From Bimastos eiseni (lineage: Eukaryota > Annelida > Clitellata > Crassiclitellata > Lumbricidae), in NCBI GenBank assembly GCA_959347315.1, contig OY365819.1, forward strand, positions 18,763,119 to 18,827,118: a stretch of DNA of 64,000 nt. The letters run 5' to 3'. Made by a program: the position numbers and the translations under genes. Under the pieces are notes generated by a model. That model searched no databases, was not told where the DNA came from, and was given only the letters and a program-made list of their open reading frames with translations. Positions 11,525 to 22,855 of the stretch are shown here, piece after piece (within the stretch, counting starts at the first letter, position 1; every line of letters begins with the position of its first letter).

Positions 11525-11766
11525 GGCCGACGTTTTCACCAGGGGCCTTGTGCTTGAATTGTTGCTCATCATCGAAACTATTGGAAATTTCCTGGCGCTT
11601 TTCTTAGTCTGTTGGCTGATGTTTGACCTAGGGGTTTAGGTTTGTGTAGGAATTGGTTATTTTTAACCTGGTTATAGGTTAAAAATACGTTTTGGCAACC
11701 TATTAGGTGAGTGATTTTGAGCTATGTTATGGTCAATTGTCCCAGGTAGCGCGTTTTATACCTACT
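11525..11766 (-). repeat. Right terminal inverted repeat of the Polinton-like element
   Basis: Inverted partner of the left TIR. Just inside it, at about 11460-11520, a second CTCATCATCGAAACT-containing piece partly duplicates its inner segment. Confidence 0.88.
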
Positions 11767-12395
11767 CGCCCACCACCTTCATCCAGGCTTGGGACTGGTA
11801 CCGCCGGAGTGTGAGCAGTGTAGGAGTTTACCCAGCCTAACTTAACCTTAGACATTACAAGATGCAGTTGCCAAAATAGTCGAAATTCAATTACACTTAT
11901 GATAGGCCGCTAGAAATGCTAAGCCTACTCCCGTTTCGCACCTCAGTCCTCAGTCACCTCACATCATCCCATACGTTGGGCCACCGTTTTATTTTAAATC
12001 AGATTCGCTGCAATTATCAACAAAGATATCAGACATTATATGCGTTAAAATTGTTGAGGGGCTATTCCGTCTTTTCCCCATTTTTTTTAGATTATGAGGG
12101 TCTGTCCACCCCTTCGATTGGGTCTATAGACTAGAAGATATGTTTTACTGTGATGCACTGCATTCCGATACAGTACAACGGCTTCTTGTATACTTACAAT
12201 AATTCGATCAATCAATCCAATCAACACACGTTATTGATCACCATAAATGCGCATTGTCTTGCTATCTGATGTAACAGTCTAGTTGAAAATGACATTCATC
12301 ATCAAGCTTATAGTCTAGCGCAAAGAAAGCGCTTTTGTGATATACTAGAACATGCGTAAAACTGATTGTCCGGATAACTACATCTATCTATCTAA

Positions 12396-12426
<31 letters not shown>

Positions 12427-12467
12427 TTCTGTCGTATCGTATGGGGTAGAAGTTTGAAATCATCGCA

Positions 12468-12572
12468 AAACTTCATCACTGTTGGCACTCTGGCAGTACC
12501 AGCTCTAAGCCTGGATGAAGAAGGAGGATGACGCCAATGATATTCGTCATCACATAATGTCGGTCAACTGAA
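12468..12572 (-). repeat. Dispersed GGCTTGGGACTGG repeat copy, inverted
   Basis: Reverse-complement form: CACTCTGGCAGTACCAGC, then AGCCTGGATGAAGAAGGAGG and a TCAACTGAAAC end. Confidence 0.83.
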
Positions 12573-12689
12573 ACAAATGTCGATTCCGATTTATGTAGGT
12601 TTCTTTATCATTGTATATCTCATATGTATACCTTCATTTACCTTACCTTAATAAGTACCTTAGCTGGAACATCACCTTGCTGATCTGGG

Positions 12690-12803
12690 GAACTCCGTCA
12701 TTGCTCGCGCTCTGGCAGTGCCAGTCCAATGCTTAGATAATGAGGAGCGCGAAGCTAATGATCTTAGTCAGCACACAATGTCATTTAACTGAAACTGCTT
12801 TTG
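12690..12803 (-). repeat. Dispersed GGCTTGGGACTGG repeat copy, inverted
   Basis: Reverse-complement form with CTCTGGCAGTGCCAGTCC and GAAGCTAATGATCTTAGTCA. It lies about 120 bp from the previous copy in the same orientation. Confidence 0.83.
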
Positions 12804-13305
12804 CTAGTGATGTTTGAGCTGATCATGGACGATCATCATTCGTGTTCGATAGATGGCGAAACATTCTTAGTTTGGTGTTGTTCTTAGGTCTACTCGTGGT
12901 TCTGAATGTAATATAGGTCTATTGCTGAATCGAGAACGAACCCACCAATGTGTTCTTTCAACTTCTTTGTTGTTGATGACGTGTCCGTGTATCTACTAAT
13001 ATGATGCAACAACATCAACTCTCAATTGTTAAATTAGAGGTGTTACGTTATGGGAGCTTTGCATGGCAGCCGTACAGTTAAACTACTCTTGGTTTAGCTT
13101 GCCATGATTCGTTCATACTGAAGGACCTAGTTGTAATCATACTGCAATTTGTCAGCTTAAAATTTAACTAAGAAATTATTATTAGTGATTGGTCTATGCA
13201 CGAACTTTCTTTTATCATTGCGTACCAATAAATTCATTCAAAATGAGCATGGGCGAGACCATACGACAGATGCGCCTCTTAGTAGATACCTTGAAGGGGC
13301 GCTAT

Positions 13306-13414
13306 CAGGGCCGTACCGAGCTATAATTGCGCCCTGTGCAGTAGCATCAATTTGCGCCCCTACCACATTTGTGCCCAGGACCTAGGCCCCGCTGACCCCC
13401 TCGGTACGGCCCGG
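13306..13414. mobile_element. Tiny hAT-like MITE with TIRs and near-perfect 8 bp TSD
   Basis: The 109 bp begin CAGGGCCGTACCGAG and end CTCGGTACGGCCCG, an inverted pair of ~13 bp. Flanks GGCGCTAT (13298-13305) and GGCGCTAC (13415-13422) match at 7 of 8 positions. An 8 bp TSD and CAG ends fit the hAT superfamily. The target GGCGCTAT is itself a motif from a LINE/SINE tail found elsewhere in the window. Confidence 0.75.
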
Positions 13415-13629
13415 GGCGCTACAACAAATTTACATTGATTGATGGATTGATTGACTGATTGATTGATACGGTCGATGATAATTTTAAAAAAATACTGCGT
13501 AATGGCTGTGATCATAACATTTCTCCAGTACAGTATGGCTAATGCCGTTGATCGTGTAGAACCGATGCATTGAACTGATAGTTGTAAATGTATTTTCTAT
13601 TTCTTCAACATCCAACACGTTTACCCGAT

Positions 13630-13735
13630 TTATTCGTTGCTCGCCTTCTGTCAGTGCCCGTCCCAAGCTTAGATGAAGAAGGAGGGCGACGCTAATGATC
13701 TTTGCTATCACACAGCGTCGTTCAACTGAACTACT
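13630..13735 (-). repeat. Dispersed GGCTTGGGACTGG repeat copy, inverted
   Basis: Reverse complement, with GAGGGCGACGCTAATGATCT and CACACAGCGTCGTTCAACTG. A signal-peptide-like minus-strand ORF (13484-13711) is just this repeat read in frame. Confidence 0.85.
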
Positions 13736-14599
13736 ACTAGCCCCGATCCTGTCCTGATTACTCCTTATAATCTACTCATATACGCCTAAACACGATCACC
13801 GATTACTAAGCAGAAAAATTCAACAACGAAGCCTGTACAGTTGCCTATCTATATTGAGATGGGCGATTTCTTCATCATAACATATCATTCATAGCTTAGA
13901 TACATTCATTTTTCTTACCTTGAATCATACCTTATCTTATAACCATACCACACGTTACCATGCCATTCCTTAGCTACCTTGGTCCTTGTGTATAAAATGT
14001 CTCACACTGTTATCCTCCAATATCTTACCCGTCTTCAGTGTCTCAGCGAGGCAATGTGCCACCTGAGGCGAAGGACAGAATGGTAATGCCGCTCCTGACT
14101 ATTTTTTTATCTGTCAGCAGTTACCGTTTTAAAATGCACTTTGCTTACTTTCACTGCAGCAAAATTACCAATAACCCTGCCGGAGCTAATTGTGCTTGCC
14201 AACGAGAGTTCAATTGAAAGAATTACTGCGAAATTGGAAAGTCGTGATTTGCTCATTGTAGTTTTTAATGAGTTTGAATTTTGAAAAGCTTCTTTCGCTA
14301 CTAATAACGCTGACACACATTGTTCAAAAGAAATTCCCAACCATTTTAGTAATAATTACCCGTTTATTACATATCATAAATGTATAAAAGAACAAAAATT
14401 CCAAAGAAAATGAATTTTATAACTAAATCTTGTGTAAACAACATATTTGCCCGATAAGTTGAAATCAAATTTAGATAAAAATATAGTAAGTATAAAAAGG
14501 AGGACGATAACTAATTTAACTTCACCATGACTTTCGCAACTATCGAATGAAAGAAATTTAGTAATAATAATAATAATAATAATAATAATCGCGTGTCAC

Positions 14600-15625
14600 A
14601 ACCCCCAGATGTCGAACAATGACCCTGCGTTTCAAGAGTTCACGAGCATAGCCCTCGAGGACATGACCGTGTTGGGTGCACCTCTGATTCCAGGTCCAGC
14701 TGTGAACATGGTCGTTAATTCAAAGACTAATGACCTCGAGAGGGCAATCGGAAGATTGTCCTTGCTTTATACACATGACGCTCTGGTTCTGCTGAGAAAC
14801 AGTCTAAGTGTATCGAAGCTCTTGTACAGTCTGCGCATAGCCGTCTGCGCTGATTGCCCGGGCTTGGCTCGGTTTGATCAACTGCTGAGAGAAGGACTGT
14901 CAACCATTTTAAATGTGGACCTTGACAATGACCGTTGGCTCCAGGCTTCTTTGCCGGTGAGAGATGGTGGTCTGGGAGTTCGTTGTGCATCTACGCTGGC
15001 ACTTTCTGCCTTTCTGGCTTCTGCTGCTAGTACAAGCGAACTCTAGGCATGCATCCTACCAACAGAGTCTGCTGAGGAACCATATGAACTTGCGAGTTCA
15101 GCACTCAACGCTTGGAAGACCCTGACAGATGCAGAACCACCAACAGGAGCAGCGAGTCATCGCCAGAAAGAATGGGACCTCCGATTCATAGACAAGGCAT
15201 GGAAAGGTCTGCTGGAGTTCAATAACAATCCATGTGACCGTGCTCGCCTGCTGGCCTCACGAGCACCTCATTCTGGAGACTGGATGCTAGCGCCCCCTGT
15301 GACTGCCCTAGGCATGCACCTCTCAAACGAGGATGTACGAATGGCAGCCGGGTTGCCAAGTAAGTTATGTGAAACATATAAGTATAATAATAATAATTAT
15401 AATTATAATAATAATAATAAGTAGCCCTCGCCTTGGAATCCGGCGGCGCTTGGAGCAGTGAAGGACTGCAGTTCATCTCAGAGTTGGGTAGTCGAACGAG
15501 TGCTGCAACCCACGATCCAATGGAGACGTCGTTTCTGTTCCAACGTATCTCGGTTGTTCTTCAGCGTGGGAACGCCGCCTGCCTCTTCGGGACATTGCCA
15601 ACACTCACTTAGCTCATCATGGGCG
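14600..15625 (+). pseudogene. Non-LTR retrotransposon (LINE) ORF2 C-terminal fragment, broken
   Basis: The frame from 14609 reads LGAPLIPGPAV, DALVLLRNSLSVSKLLYSLR, LPVRDGGLGVR and SAFLASAAS. It crosses an in-frame TAG at 15044-15046, then continues with SHRQKEWDLRF, DRARLLASRAPHSGDW and LGMHLSNEDVRMAAGLPS. These are thumb and post-RT segments of a widespread animal LINE protein. A TAA-rich insert follows (15380-15420). A second piece in another frame (SEGLQFISELGS, FLFQRISVVLQRGNA) carries the family's C terminus. The stop and frame break make it non-functional. The clade was not determined. Confidence 0.85.
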
Positions 15626-16740
15626 ATAACAGCATAATGTGAAACATATATAATAATAATAATGATAATAATAATAACGATAATAATAATAGTAAAAACA
15701 AAGCCAATATTAAAACAAAATGATTATGTAATTTTGAACACTACAAAACCAAAATATCATACAGAATAAATTATTTACCGGCAAATAAAATATCTGATGC
15801 AATGGCATAATAATACTAATAATGTATTCTCATTTTGCTCGGTGTCTATTAACAGTAGGTGCACCCCATTCGATCATTTTGATGGTCTATTGGTATGTCG
15901 TATTTGTTAGTTATAAATTGAGAAAAAGTAAAAACAGCATGGTGCCAGATTTTGACAAGAGCAACAAGAATCTTGAAGAATGTTAGTTATACGACAATAA
16001 TTTTTTTTTATCAAAACTGCCGCCCAAGGACAAGTGCCGCCTGGGGCGATTCGCCCCCTCACTATGCCGCTGCCATACTTTTCCTCGCTCACTTTACCTT
16101 ACCTCACTTTATATCTTACCTTATACGTTATCTCACCTTACCTTATTTAACCTCGCTTTTGCATCTTATCTCACCTTCCTTTTCGTGTCTCGCTAAATCA
16201 TACGCTATGTGCCTCAACTCCTGTTCGCGTGCAGGCGATATTCTTCAGCAGGTGTATGGTTCCTACTTAAAGATCGCGTGCCTTGGTAGCCGTATCAACG
16301 CAACCTCCTCCTCCTCCTCCACCTCCTCGTCATCCTCATCATCATCGTAGTGGAGTGCAGGCGGTGCAGCATCAGGACCTGTACATGCATGCACATGGGA
16401 GGAGGTTCACCTGTGGTTGACAAAGCGCTGCATGTGGAGACGGGTTAGCTGTGACGGGGCAGCCGAGTTGCATTCTATACGATGTCAGTGTCATGAAGAC
16501 AATGACAGCGTCGGTGACGTGCTGCTAAAGAAGGAAGGATCGTTTGTCACGTCAACCGTGACGTGTAAGCTTAAACAGCGGGTCATGTTGTCGGCTGACT
16601 TACTGTTACTTAGGCCTAATGGTGCTGACTAACACTACAGACTTAGGTATGCAAGGCTTTGTTTTCAGGCTAAAACGGAAGCCTTCTGGTTCAGTCGCGA
16701 TTTTAATGATCCACTGAAGAAAACGAACGTTTTGTTAAAT

Positions 16741-16753
16741 TGCATACATACAT

Positions 16754-16784
<31 letters not shown>

Positions 16785-16980
16785 CATACATACAAACATA
16801 CGCACACACATACTTACAATCGTACATACATACTTACAAATATACATACGCACAAACATACAAACTTACATACATACTTACATACACGCTTGCATACATA
16901 AATACTTGCATACATACCAACATACAGACTGACTAACATATATACTTACATACATGCATACAGACTGACATGCATACACA
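16741..16980 (+). repeat. (CATA)n degenerate microsatellite
   Basis: CATA and ACTTACATA units, more diverged than the 7.7 kb field. Confidence 0.92.
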
Positions 16981-17754
16981 CACGCCTATACCTTATGCAT
17001 GCAAACATGCATTGCATACATGCGTCCAGTCACACACAATACTACATTTGCATACACATACAAATGTATATAAATACATGCATACTTACAGAAAACAGAG
17101 ATTTACATAATATATGATGTGATAGTTAATAATAATATCATAAACTATTACCCCGGTGTTTTCCCGGTTTGTCTATAATGCCATTCAAATAACTCTAAAC
17201 GATTAATGTGTATATTATACGTGGCCCATAGGAGTATTTGCATTTGCAAATATATACGTGTTCTAATGAGCGAATGGATGCATGTATGTACATCCATTCG
17301 CTTATGTAGCGTACATGCCCGTATCTATTTTCTCTAGGTATGCAATTATGCATGCATTGTATAGTCTAGTTAATAATATTAACGTTAATAATAATATTAT
17401 TATTAACTATTGCCAATGACAGGATGTATATTTGTATATGCTAGGCCTGTGTGTGTGTGTGCGTGCATGTCTGTGTGCGTGTCTAGGTTTGTATGTGTGT
17501 GACCTATGTATGTGGGCGTGGGCTATTAGTTGGTGTGTATGGCTTAGAGTGTGTGTAGGTGCGCATGTGTATGCAACACTTTCCTGCCTCGGGCATTAAA
17601 ATATCATTTATATGATCTACATAAATATACATCCTGGCATCTCGTTATTAATTGACGACGTATGCGATTACATGTAATTACTGATTTACGTTCCTCTCTG
17701 ACCTGAGCCTCATTTGTCTTCAGTCTATTTCCTTTACTGAACCGAGTGACATTA

Positions 17755-17826
17755 TATGCTATATATCAAACTTAGAACACGGCTCAAGTTTTCTGCTCCA
17801 GGGTTCGATTCCCGGCGTGGCAACAA
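17755..17826 (+). repeat. tRNA-like remnant with box B
   Basis: GGGTTCGATTCCCGGCG at 17801-17817 is a strong pol III box B with a T-arm-like stem, but the 5' half does not fold into a tRNA by eye. More likely a SINE head fragment than a tRNA gene. Confidence 0.5.
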
Positions 17827-18582
17827 AATAAACGTCTACTCTTCCGCTATTGAAGCAAAAACTCCTCGCGCTATTATAGAAGACTTGGCCGATCGTGGCT
17901 TGAGCGATCAGTCTCTTTTTTTAAATAATTTTTTTTATTGCTGTTATATACTTGCTTGCCTCAGCGGTGAATACATTCCGTGACCTAATTACTGCTGACG
18001 AATCACTCCAATTTCGTGCAACATCATTGGCCATTACGGCATGGTTGACACCCTACGTCAACGAACTTCCATAATATGCCTAGAGGATTTCGCAGTGAAC
18101 AAAAGATGTAATTTGGCATTAAACAAATCAAAATTACAAAAGGAGATTTCATTCGCAGTATAAACTTCTAGTTTGAGTCGGTGTCCGATTTGTCAATAAT
18201 GAAGCCGGGGGGTCAGCTGTTGAGAATTTCTGTGAATTTGAAGAATTAACAACATAATATTACGTGTATTATAGTGATTCAGAAGATCGTCTCTGTGCAA
18301 AAACCACTCCTTTTTCTACTTTTACCAATGTCCTTGCCACTGAACCTGGGGTCCAAACCGGTGACCCACCCCAGAAAATTGGACACTTGCTAAAGAGCGT
18401 AAGTACTAATAAAGACAATGAATTGCACACATTCTCAGTCAGACGTGACTAAATTGCATTGAAAGACAAGACATAATCGGGCAACACAACGAATGATAGA
18501 ACGTTTGATGAAGATGAACTCAGTTGTTGACTCTGAACTCGATCCATTCTCCATATAATCAGCGTTGCCGACTAGACTAAAA

Positions 18583-19318
18583 TCGGGTGTAGGACTAAAC
18601 CCCTCTGACAAAAACACCCCTGACATAAACCCCCCCCCCTGTTTTAGGCAGGACATTAACCCTCCGGGCAAACCCCCCTCTTTTGCTCTAACTAGCTTCT
18701 GCAATTAGAAGCCATACCATAATAACCGACTCTACTAACAAAGTCTGCACAACATTACAAGTGACACTCAGTACGACTATTAATCTAACTCAGAGGCGTC
18801 CAGATAGGGGTGGGGGTATTTTTCAAGTCTTAAGCGGGAATAACTTGTCTATCTGACACTTGGAACCAGAGTGTTTGCCTACATCAGTTAGAGGAGGATT
18901 GACGCCCCTGGTCTAGCTTATATAAGAAATCGTGTAACAGATTACACACATACGCTCTGCATAGACTCACCTGACACGTCTGAAAAAGCTGTCACAGATA
19001 GCCTGCATTACGCGCACTGTGGTGCCTTCTGTGTACAGAGACCTATCATACATTAACAACAAAAAGACCAAGGAACTAATTAACTGTTTGCTGTTTAACT
19101 ATTGGACGACGATACATGAGTGACCGCATCAGACTTTGAAATGACACATATGACACATGCTTTACTTTAGACTTTAAAGCATACACAAGTTTCTAAATAA
19201 TAAAAGTAACAAGTAACAAAAATTTATTTTTAGGGGGGTTTGTCCCACTTAGTGGGGTTTTGTCAGAGGGTTTTTGTCAGAGGGGATTTGTCAGGGAGGG
19301 CGTTTGTCCGCGACCCAC
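18583..19318. mobile_element. Foldback-like element with arms of GACAAA-CCCC words
   Basis: The left arm (18583-18680) is a string of CCTCTGACAAAAACACCCC-type words. The right arm (19232-19318) is their inverted form, TTTTGTCAGAGGG-type. The arms are degenerate tandem repeats rather than one unique TIR. No coding content was seen in the ~550 bp core. Confidence 0.65.
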
Positions 19319-19385
19319 TAAAATCACGTAAATACCTGTGAACACTCATTGCACTGAATTAGAATAGCTGTTAGTAAGGAGTGTA

Positions 19386-20047
19386 GGACATTTGCCGCCG
19401 GATCTTTGCCGACCCGGACAATTGCTCCCGGACAATTGCCACTTCCGACTAGGACAATTGCACCCTTCAGTGCAGACCATAAGCTCGCCCAAATTATATA
19501 TGCATGCTTGCATGTGTAAATGAGGTGTGCATGCTAGAAGTCTTCATTTCATAGGCACACATATCTGAGATTTTCATCTATAGGGGTTTTCACCCACTCT
19601 CAGAGAGATGATTATCGCGTGCTACTGACTGTTAACCAACTGTGAGCATACTTACTTGCTCACTTTCACCGCATAAATTCTGAGATCATCATCTATATAT
19701 ATATAGAGGTATTCGCCCACTCTCACTCTTACTAACAGGAGATGATTATCGCTCGTCACTGACTGTTTGCTAACCAACTGTAGCTGCCTACTAGCTGACC
19801 TTCAACGCTTGTTAAGGCGTGTCACGGACTGCATTACTTATGCATCCAGCAAGATTAATAAAGATTCAGAACTGGACTCACTTTGTCTCCTGTACGATTA
19901 ATTGCTTGTTTTCATATATTTTACATAATGGTAGTTAAATATATAGTTTGCCATCATCCGTTTATACTTCACACTAGAGGGGCAATTGTCCGGGAGGCAA
20001 ACGTCCTACCCAAATGTCTGGGGACAAATGTCCGCTTCCGGTCAATA
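19386..20047. mobile_element. Foldback-like element with arms of GGACAATTGCC words
   Basis: The left arm (19386-19455) repeats GGACAATTGC with CCGG spacers. The right arm (19978-20047) carries the inverted words GGGGCAATTGTCCGGGAGG and GGGGACAAATGTCCGC. The ~520 bp core is AT-rich and non-coding. It lies only ~70 bp after the neighbouring foldback element. Confidence 0.65.
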
Positions 20048-21289
20048 ACACTGTCAATAAAGAGGCTGTCATGGTAACCAACTGACGAAAGCAGACAATG
20101 ACAGATAAAGACCAAGTTGTGGCATTGTCTGCAAGGAGAACAATACTCCTTAGAAAGGATAGCACAATGCCAATCTAAACCAGATTGGTCGTATTGAAGG
20201 CTATGTGGTCGTTTGGCGTAGGACTGTGGATATTGATTTTGAGGAGGTCAAGCCGACACCCGGGGGTCAACCAAAGGCTAGCAGCATGAAGTAAAGAGAG
20301 GAAGCTGGGGTTCAATCTCCAACCCCATAGGAAAATGGGGAACATCAGCTGTGTAAGGACCGATGGAGCTTCACCTATATATGACGTTAATAGCGCAAAT
20401 CGAAAGTTTAACTGTACGAGTGTAATCGTCGTCGTCTTCACCGTCCTTGTCTCATGCTCATCGTCGTCGTCATCATCATCATCACGAGCAGGTCGTCACG
20501 ACATCCACTTGGTTTCACTACGACTTCATAACGCCCAAGGCATACAGACAAACTAGAATGTCACAAAGGTAGCCAATTGCAATTATAGCGTCATGTTCAA
20601 CAAGTTTATACAAAAAGAATTCCTAATATTATCTGTGAAGAACTCCGTAGAGATCAAAATCTGTAGAGTCAAATGTCACCAGTAGGCCTACTATGTCCAG
20701 AGCATACGCAGGTGACAAAGAAAAAAGAGACAACTAGGCTACAAATGCAGGATATGACCCGATTCACCTGAGTACCGCCTGTCTCGTTTATAACTGCGAC
20801 CCCTGCCGCCTATTGGTCCGTGGCTGCTGCACGGTCAGTTGTGTCTATCAGTCAGTCTATGGCGTTGGTCATGTGACTCATGTCACGAGTAAGCTAACGA
20901 TGACAGCCCGAAGCCATTTTACTCTGACGGGGCCTCTAGACTCGTTCGCACTCAACCGCATACCTCGAGGCTCGTAGTGTATGCCTTCGCAGACGTCTTG
21001 AGTGCATCAACACTCAAGGAACTGTCACGCACGTGTTAGTTTGCGATAGTGACCGATGAGTGATAGCGTAGGACCCTACATACACAGATAGAAGCGTTAT
21101 CTGCAGTCTGTAGATAGTATAGACCCAGGTTGATTTGACCGATCCCAAAGAAAACAGGGACTTAAACTCAGCAAACAACTTAGATTTTAAACAATTAGAC
21201 CCACACAAAATAGTCAAAGATGTTCGACATGCGTTGATATCGATCTCTTTGATTAGATAAAACAAAAACATGTAGGTCAATAGACCTGA

Positions 21290-21290
<1 letters not shown>

Positions 21291-21370
<80 letters not shown>
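21291..21370 (+). repeat. (TTA)n microsatellite
   Basis: About 26 uninterrupted units. Confidence 0.97.
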
Positions 21371-21371
<1 letters not shown>

Positions 21372-21507
21372 AAGCAATAACCAATTCGGAAACTGTATTT
21401 TTTTATGAGAATTGAACATAATTAATGCAACTTTCTTTGACAATTCAATGTCTGTCCCAACTTTCTTACTTACCTGCCCCAGCCCCTACCCTTTTACAGA
21501 AAGCCCG

Positions 21508-21612
21508 CCACTGTTGGCACTCTGACAGCGCCAGTGCAAAGCCTGGATAAAAGAGGAGGGCGACGCTACTGATTTCTTTGATCGCACAGTGTCGTTAAAC
21601 TGAAACTATTAT
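21508..21612 (-). repeat. Dispersed GGCTTGGGACTGG repeat copy, inverted
   Basis: Contains CACTCTGACAGCGCCAGTGC, AGAGGAGGGCGACGCTA and CACAGTGTCGTTAAACTGA. Confidence 0.85.
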
Positions 21613-22034
21613 TAGCTTTGCAGCTATCTCTCCACGAAGACAGCGAGTATGCTAGCGCTCTCTGTGTATAAAGGTGTTGGGTCGGTAAGTCCATTAGATT
21701 GAATCACAAACAGATTTTTCGGCATTTAAACGGGCTCATTAAATACACAGAGAAAGACGTCCAGGCCTACTGTTTTATATTCGGCGCCTAATTATTACCA
21801 CTTTATTTATCAGGCCTATTTATTTATCGCCTTTGTTTAGGTTGTACTTTGAGAGGCGCTATAGAAATCTGCAAATACAATACAATACGTATGCTGTCTT
21901 CGAAAGTAAGCGAAACAAAATGTTGTTAGGCAGTTTAGGCCTACCTATCTAGACTAGGGACTAGGCCTAAAGCGAAGATTTCTGCCGCAAAAGCGAAGTC
22001 GCGGGAACAAGCTTATTCACAGGCGTTGTATTAG

Positions 22035-22118
22035 ATTCAGTTCAACGACGCCGTGTTAACGAAGATCATTAGCGTTGCCCTCCTCGCATATCCAAGCTTA
22101 GGACTGGCACTGCAAAAG
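22035..22118 (+). repeat. Dispersed GGCTTGGGACTGG repeat copy
   Basis: Contains AGTTCAACGACGCCGTGTTA, AAGATCATTAGCGTTGCCCT and AAGCTTAGGACTGGCACTG. Confidence 0.83.
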
Positions 22119-22855
22119 GCCTATTATTCAGCAATAGCAATCCTCTTTTAATTCTGCCACGGAATGTGATAGACATAGCCCCATAGCTTTTATTGGCATT
22201 GGCCTAACAACCTAAATCGACACGTCATTCGAAAGAATAACTTGGCACCATTCTAACACGAGAAAGTTAGTGACACGACCCCGACAATAATCAGTTTAAT
22301 ATTAATAGATCGCATGAACAAAGTCAAACTGCTTATATTAGCCCTTTCTATTCAGAAACCAGCAATTATAAGCTTAGTCCTTTAAGTCGGTCCTTCTGCA
22401 GACCTGTGGCTCTGCGCTGTCTCTCTGTCTGTCTTTGTCTCTCTCTCTCTCTTTCTCTCTCATTCTCTCTGTCTTTCCGTCTTTCTGTCGTTATTACTCT
22501 TAGTTTCAATCTCTGTTCACAGTTCTTTTGGCACAGCGCGTCTGTGGCTCGGATTCAATGGTGTCAATAACAGAATAAAATTGTAAAAGACAGCATTGAC
22601 CAACCATTGTCTTTTACCCTGGCGCTCGCCACGCGATAATAGTGGAAGGTCCATTCAAGACGCGCTTTGTCAATGGCACTGGATCAGCGCATTGTGTTTG
22701 GCGGAGAAAGAAGTTTCAATGCGCTCTGTGAAGCGCCAAAGCTTTCATAAGTCAGCAATGAATCGCAGCTAATAGTTTGACTAAATCTTGTGCTTTAGCA
22801 GATTAAAGCCGTTTCTTGCTACGAATCTTACGATATCGGTCTTCAGAAACGCCAC

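Larger units (their letters stand above)
10211..11766 (-). mobile_element. Non-autonomous Polinton/Maverick-like element, complete with TIRs and 6 bp TSD
   Basis: The two ends are inverted copies: AGTAGGTATAAAACGCGCTA reads inward from 10211 and, on the other strand, inward from 11766. I count about six mismatches and one indel over the first ~188 bp. Weaker inverted similarity continues to about 240 bp, reaching the 3' end of the internal ORF. Perfect 6 bp duplications CGCCCA flank it at 10205-10210 and 11767-11772. Removing the element restores a continuous copy of the dispersed GGCTTGGGACTGG repeat, which independently proves the boundaries. A 6 bp TSD, a 5'-AG end and long TIRs are known Polinton traits. 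At 1.56 kb it lacks polymerase, integrase, ATPase and capsid genes, so it must be a deletion derivative or passenger. Such elements are related to animal adintovirus-like viruses. Confidence 0.85.
10190..11830 (+). repeat. Dispersed repeat copy split by the Polinton-like insertion
   Basis: The left piece ends CATTAGCGTCGCCCA at 10210. The right piece resumes CGCCCACCACC at 11767 and runs through the CCAGGCTTGGGACTGG core to about 11830. Together they match the family consensus seen at 37.8 and 52.6 kb. Confidence 0.85.
11831..14560. other. Repeat-rich non-coding stretch
   Basis: No supported gene. Holds three inverted dispersed-repeat copies, a partial SINE near 13030-13110, a small hAT-like MITE (13306-13414), and a GGCGGCA-type repeat end near 14041-14100 that recurs at 16017-16075. 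Confidence 0.55.
15626..18560. other. Non-coding stretch with microsatellites and a tRNA-like SINE remnant
   Basis: No supported gene. Contains a TAA-rich tail (15640-15690), a GGCGGCA-type repeat end (16017-16075), a CATA field (16741-16980) and a box-B-like piece at 17801-17817. The CpG-rich segment 16380-16580 is unexplained. Confidence 0.5.
20048..22855. other. Non-coding stretch upstream of the Eph gene
   Basis: No supported exon on either strand; the missing Wnt4 first exon could be here or below. Holds a TCG/TCA run (20457-20490), a TTA run (21291-21370) and two dispersed-repeat copies. CpG density rises near 22620-22740. Confidence 0.5.

Noticed and set aside
13484..13711. Minus-strand ORF starting with a convincing signal peptide (MIAKIISVALLLHLSLGRAL), tempting as Wnt4 exon 1.
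   Set aside because: It is the reverse strand of the dispersed GGCTTGGGACTGG repeat and so occurs in many copies. It lacks a donor leaving phase 2.
17755..17826. A functional tRNA gene.
   Set aside because: A good T-arm/box B is present but I could not fold an acceptor stem, D-arm or anticodon arm upstream.
19974..20165. Minus-strand MTASLLTVLLTGSG as a possible Wnt4 signal peptide.
   Set aside because: Most of it comes from the arm words of a foldback-like element, and the nearby GT does not leave the needed phase.
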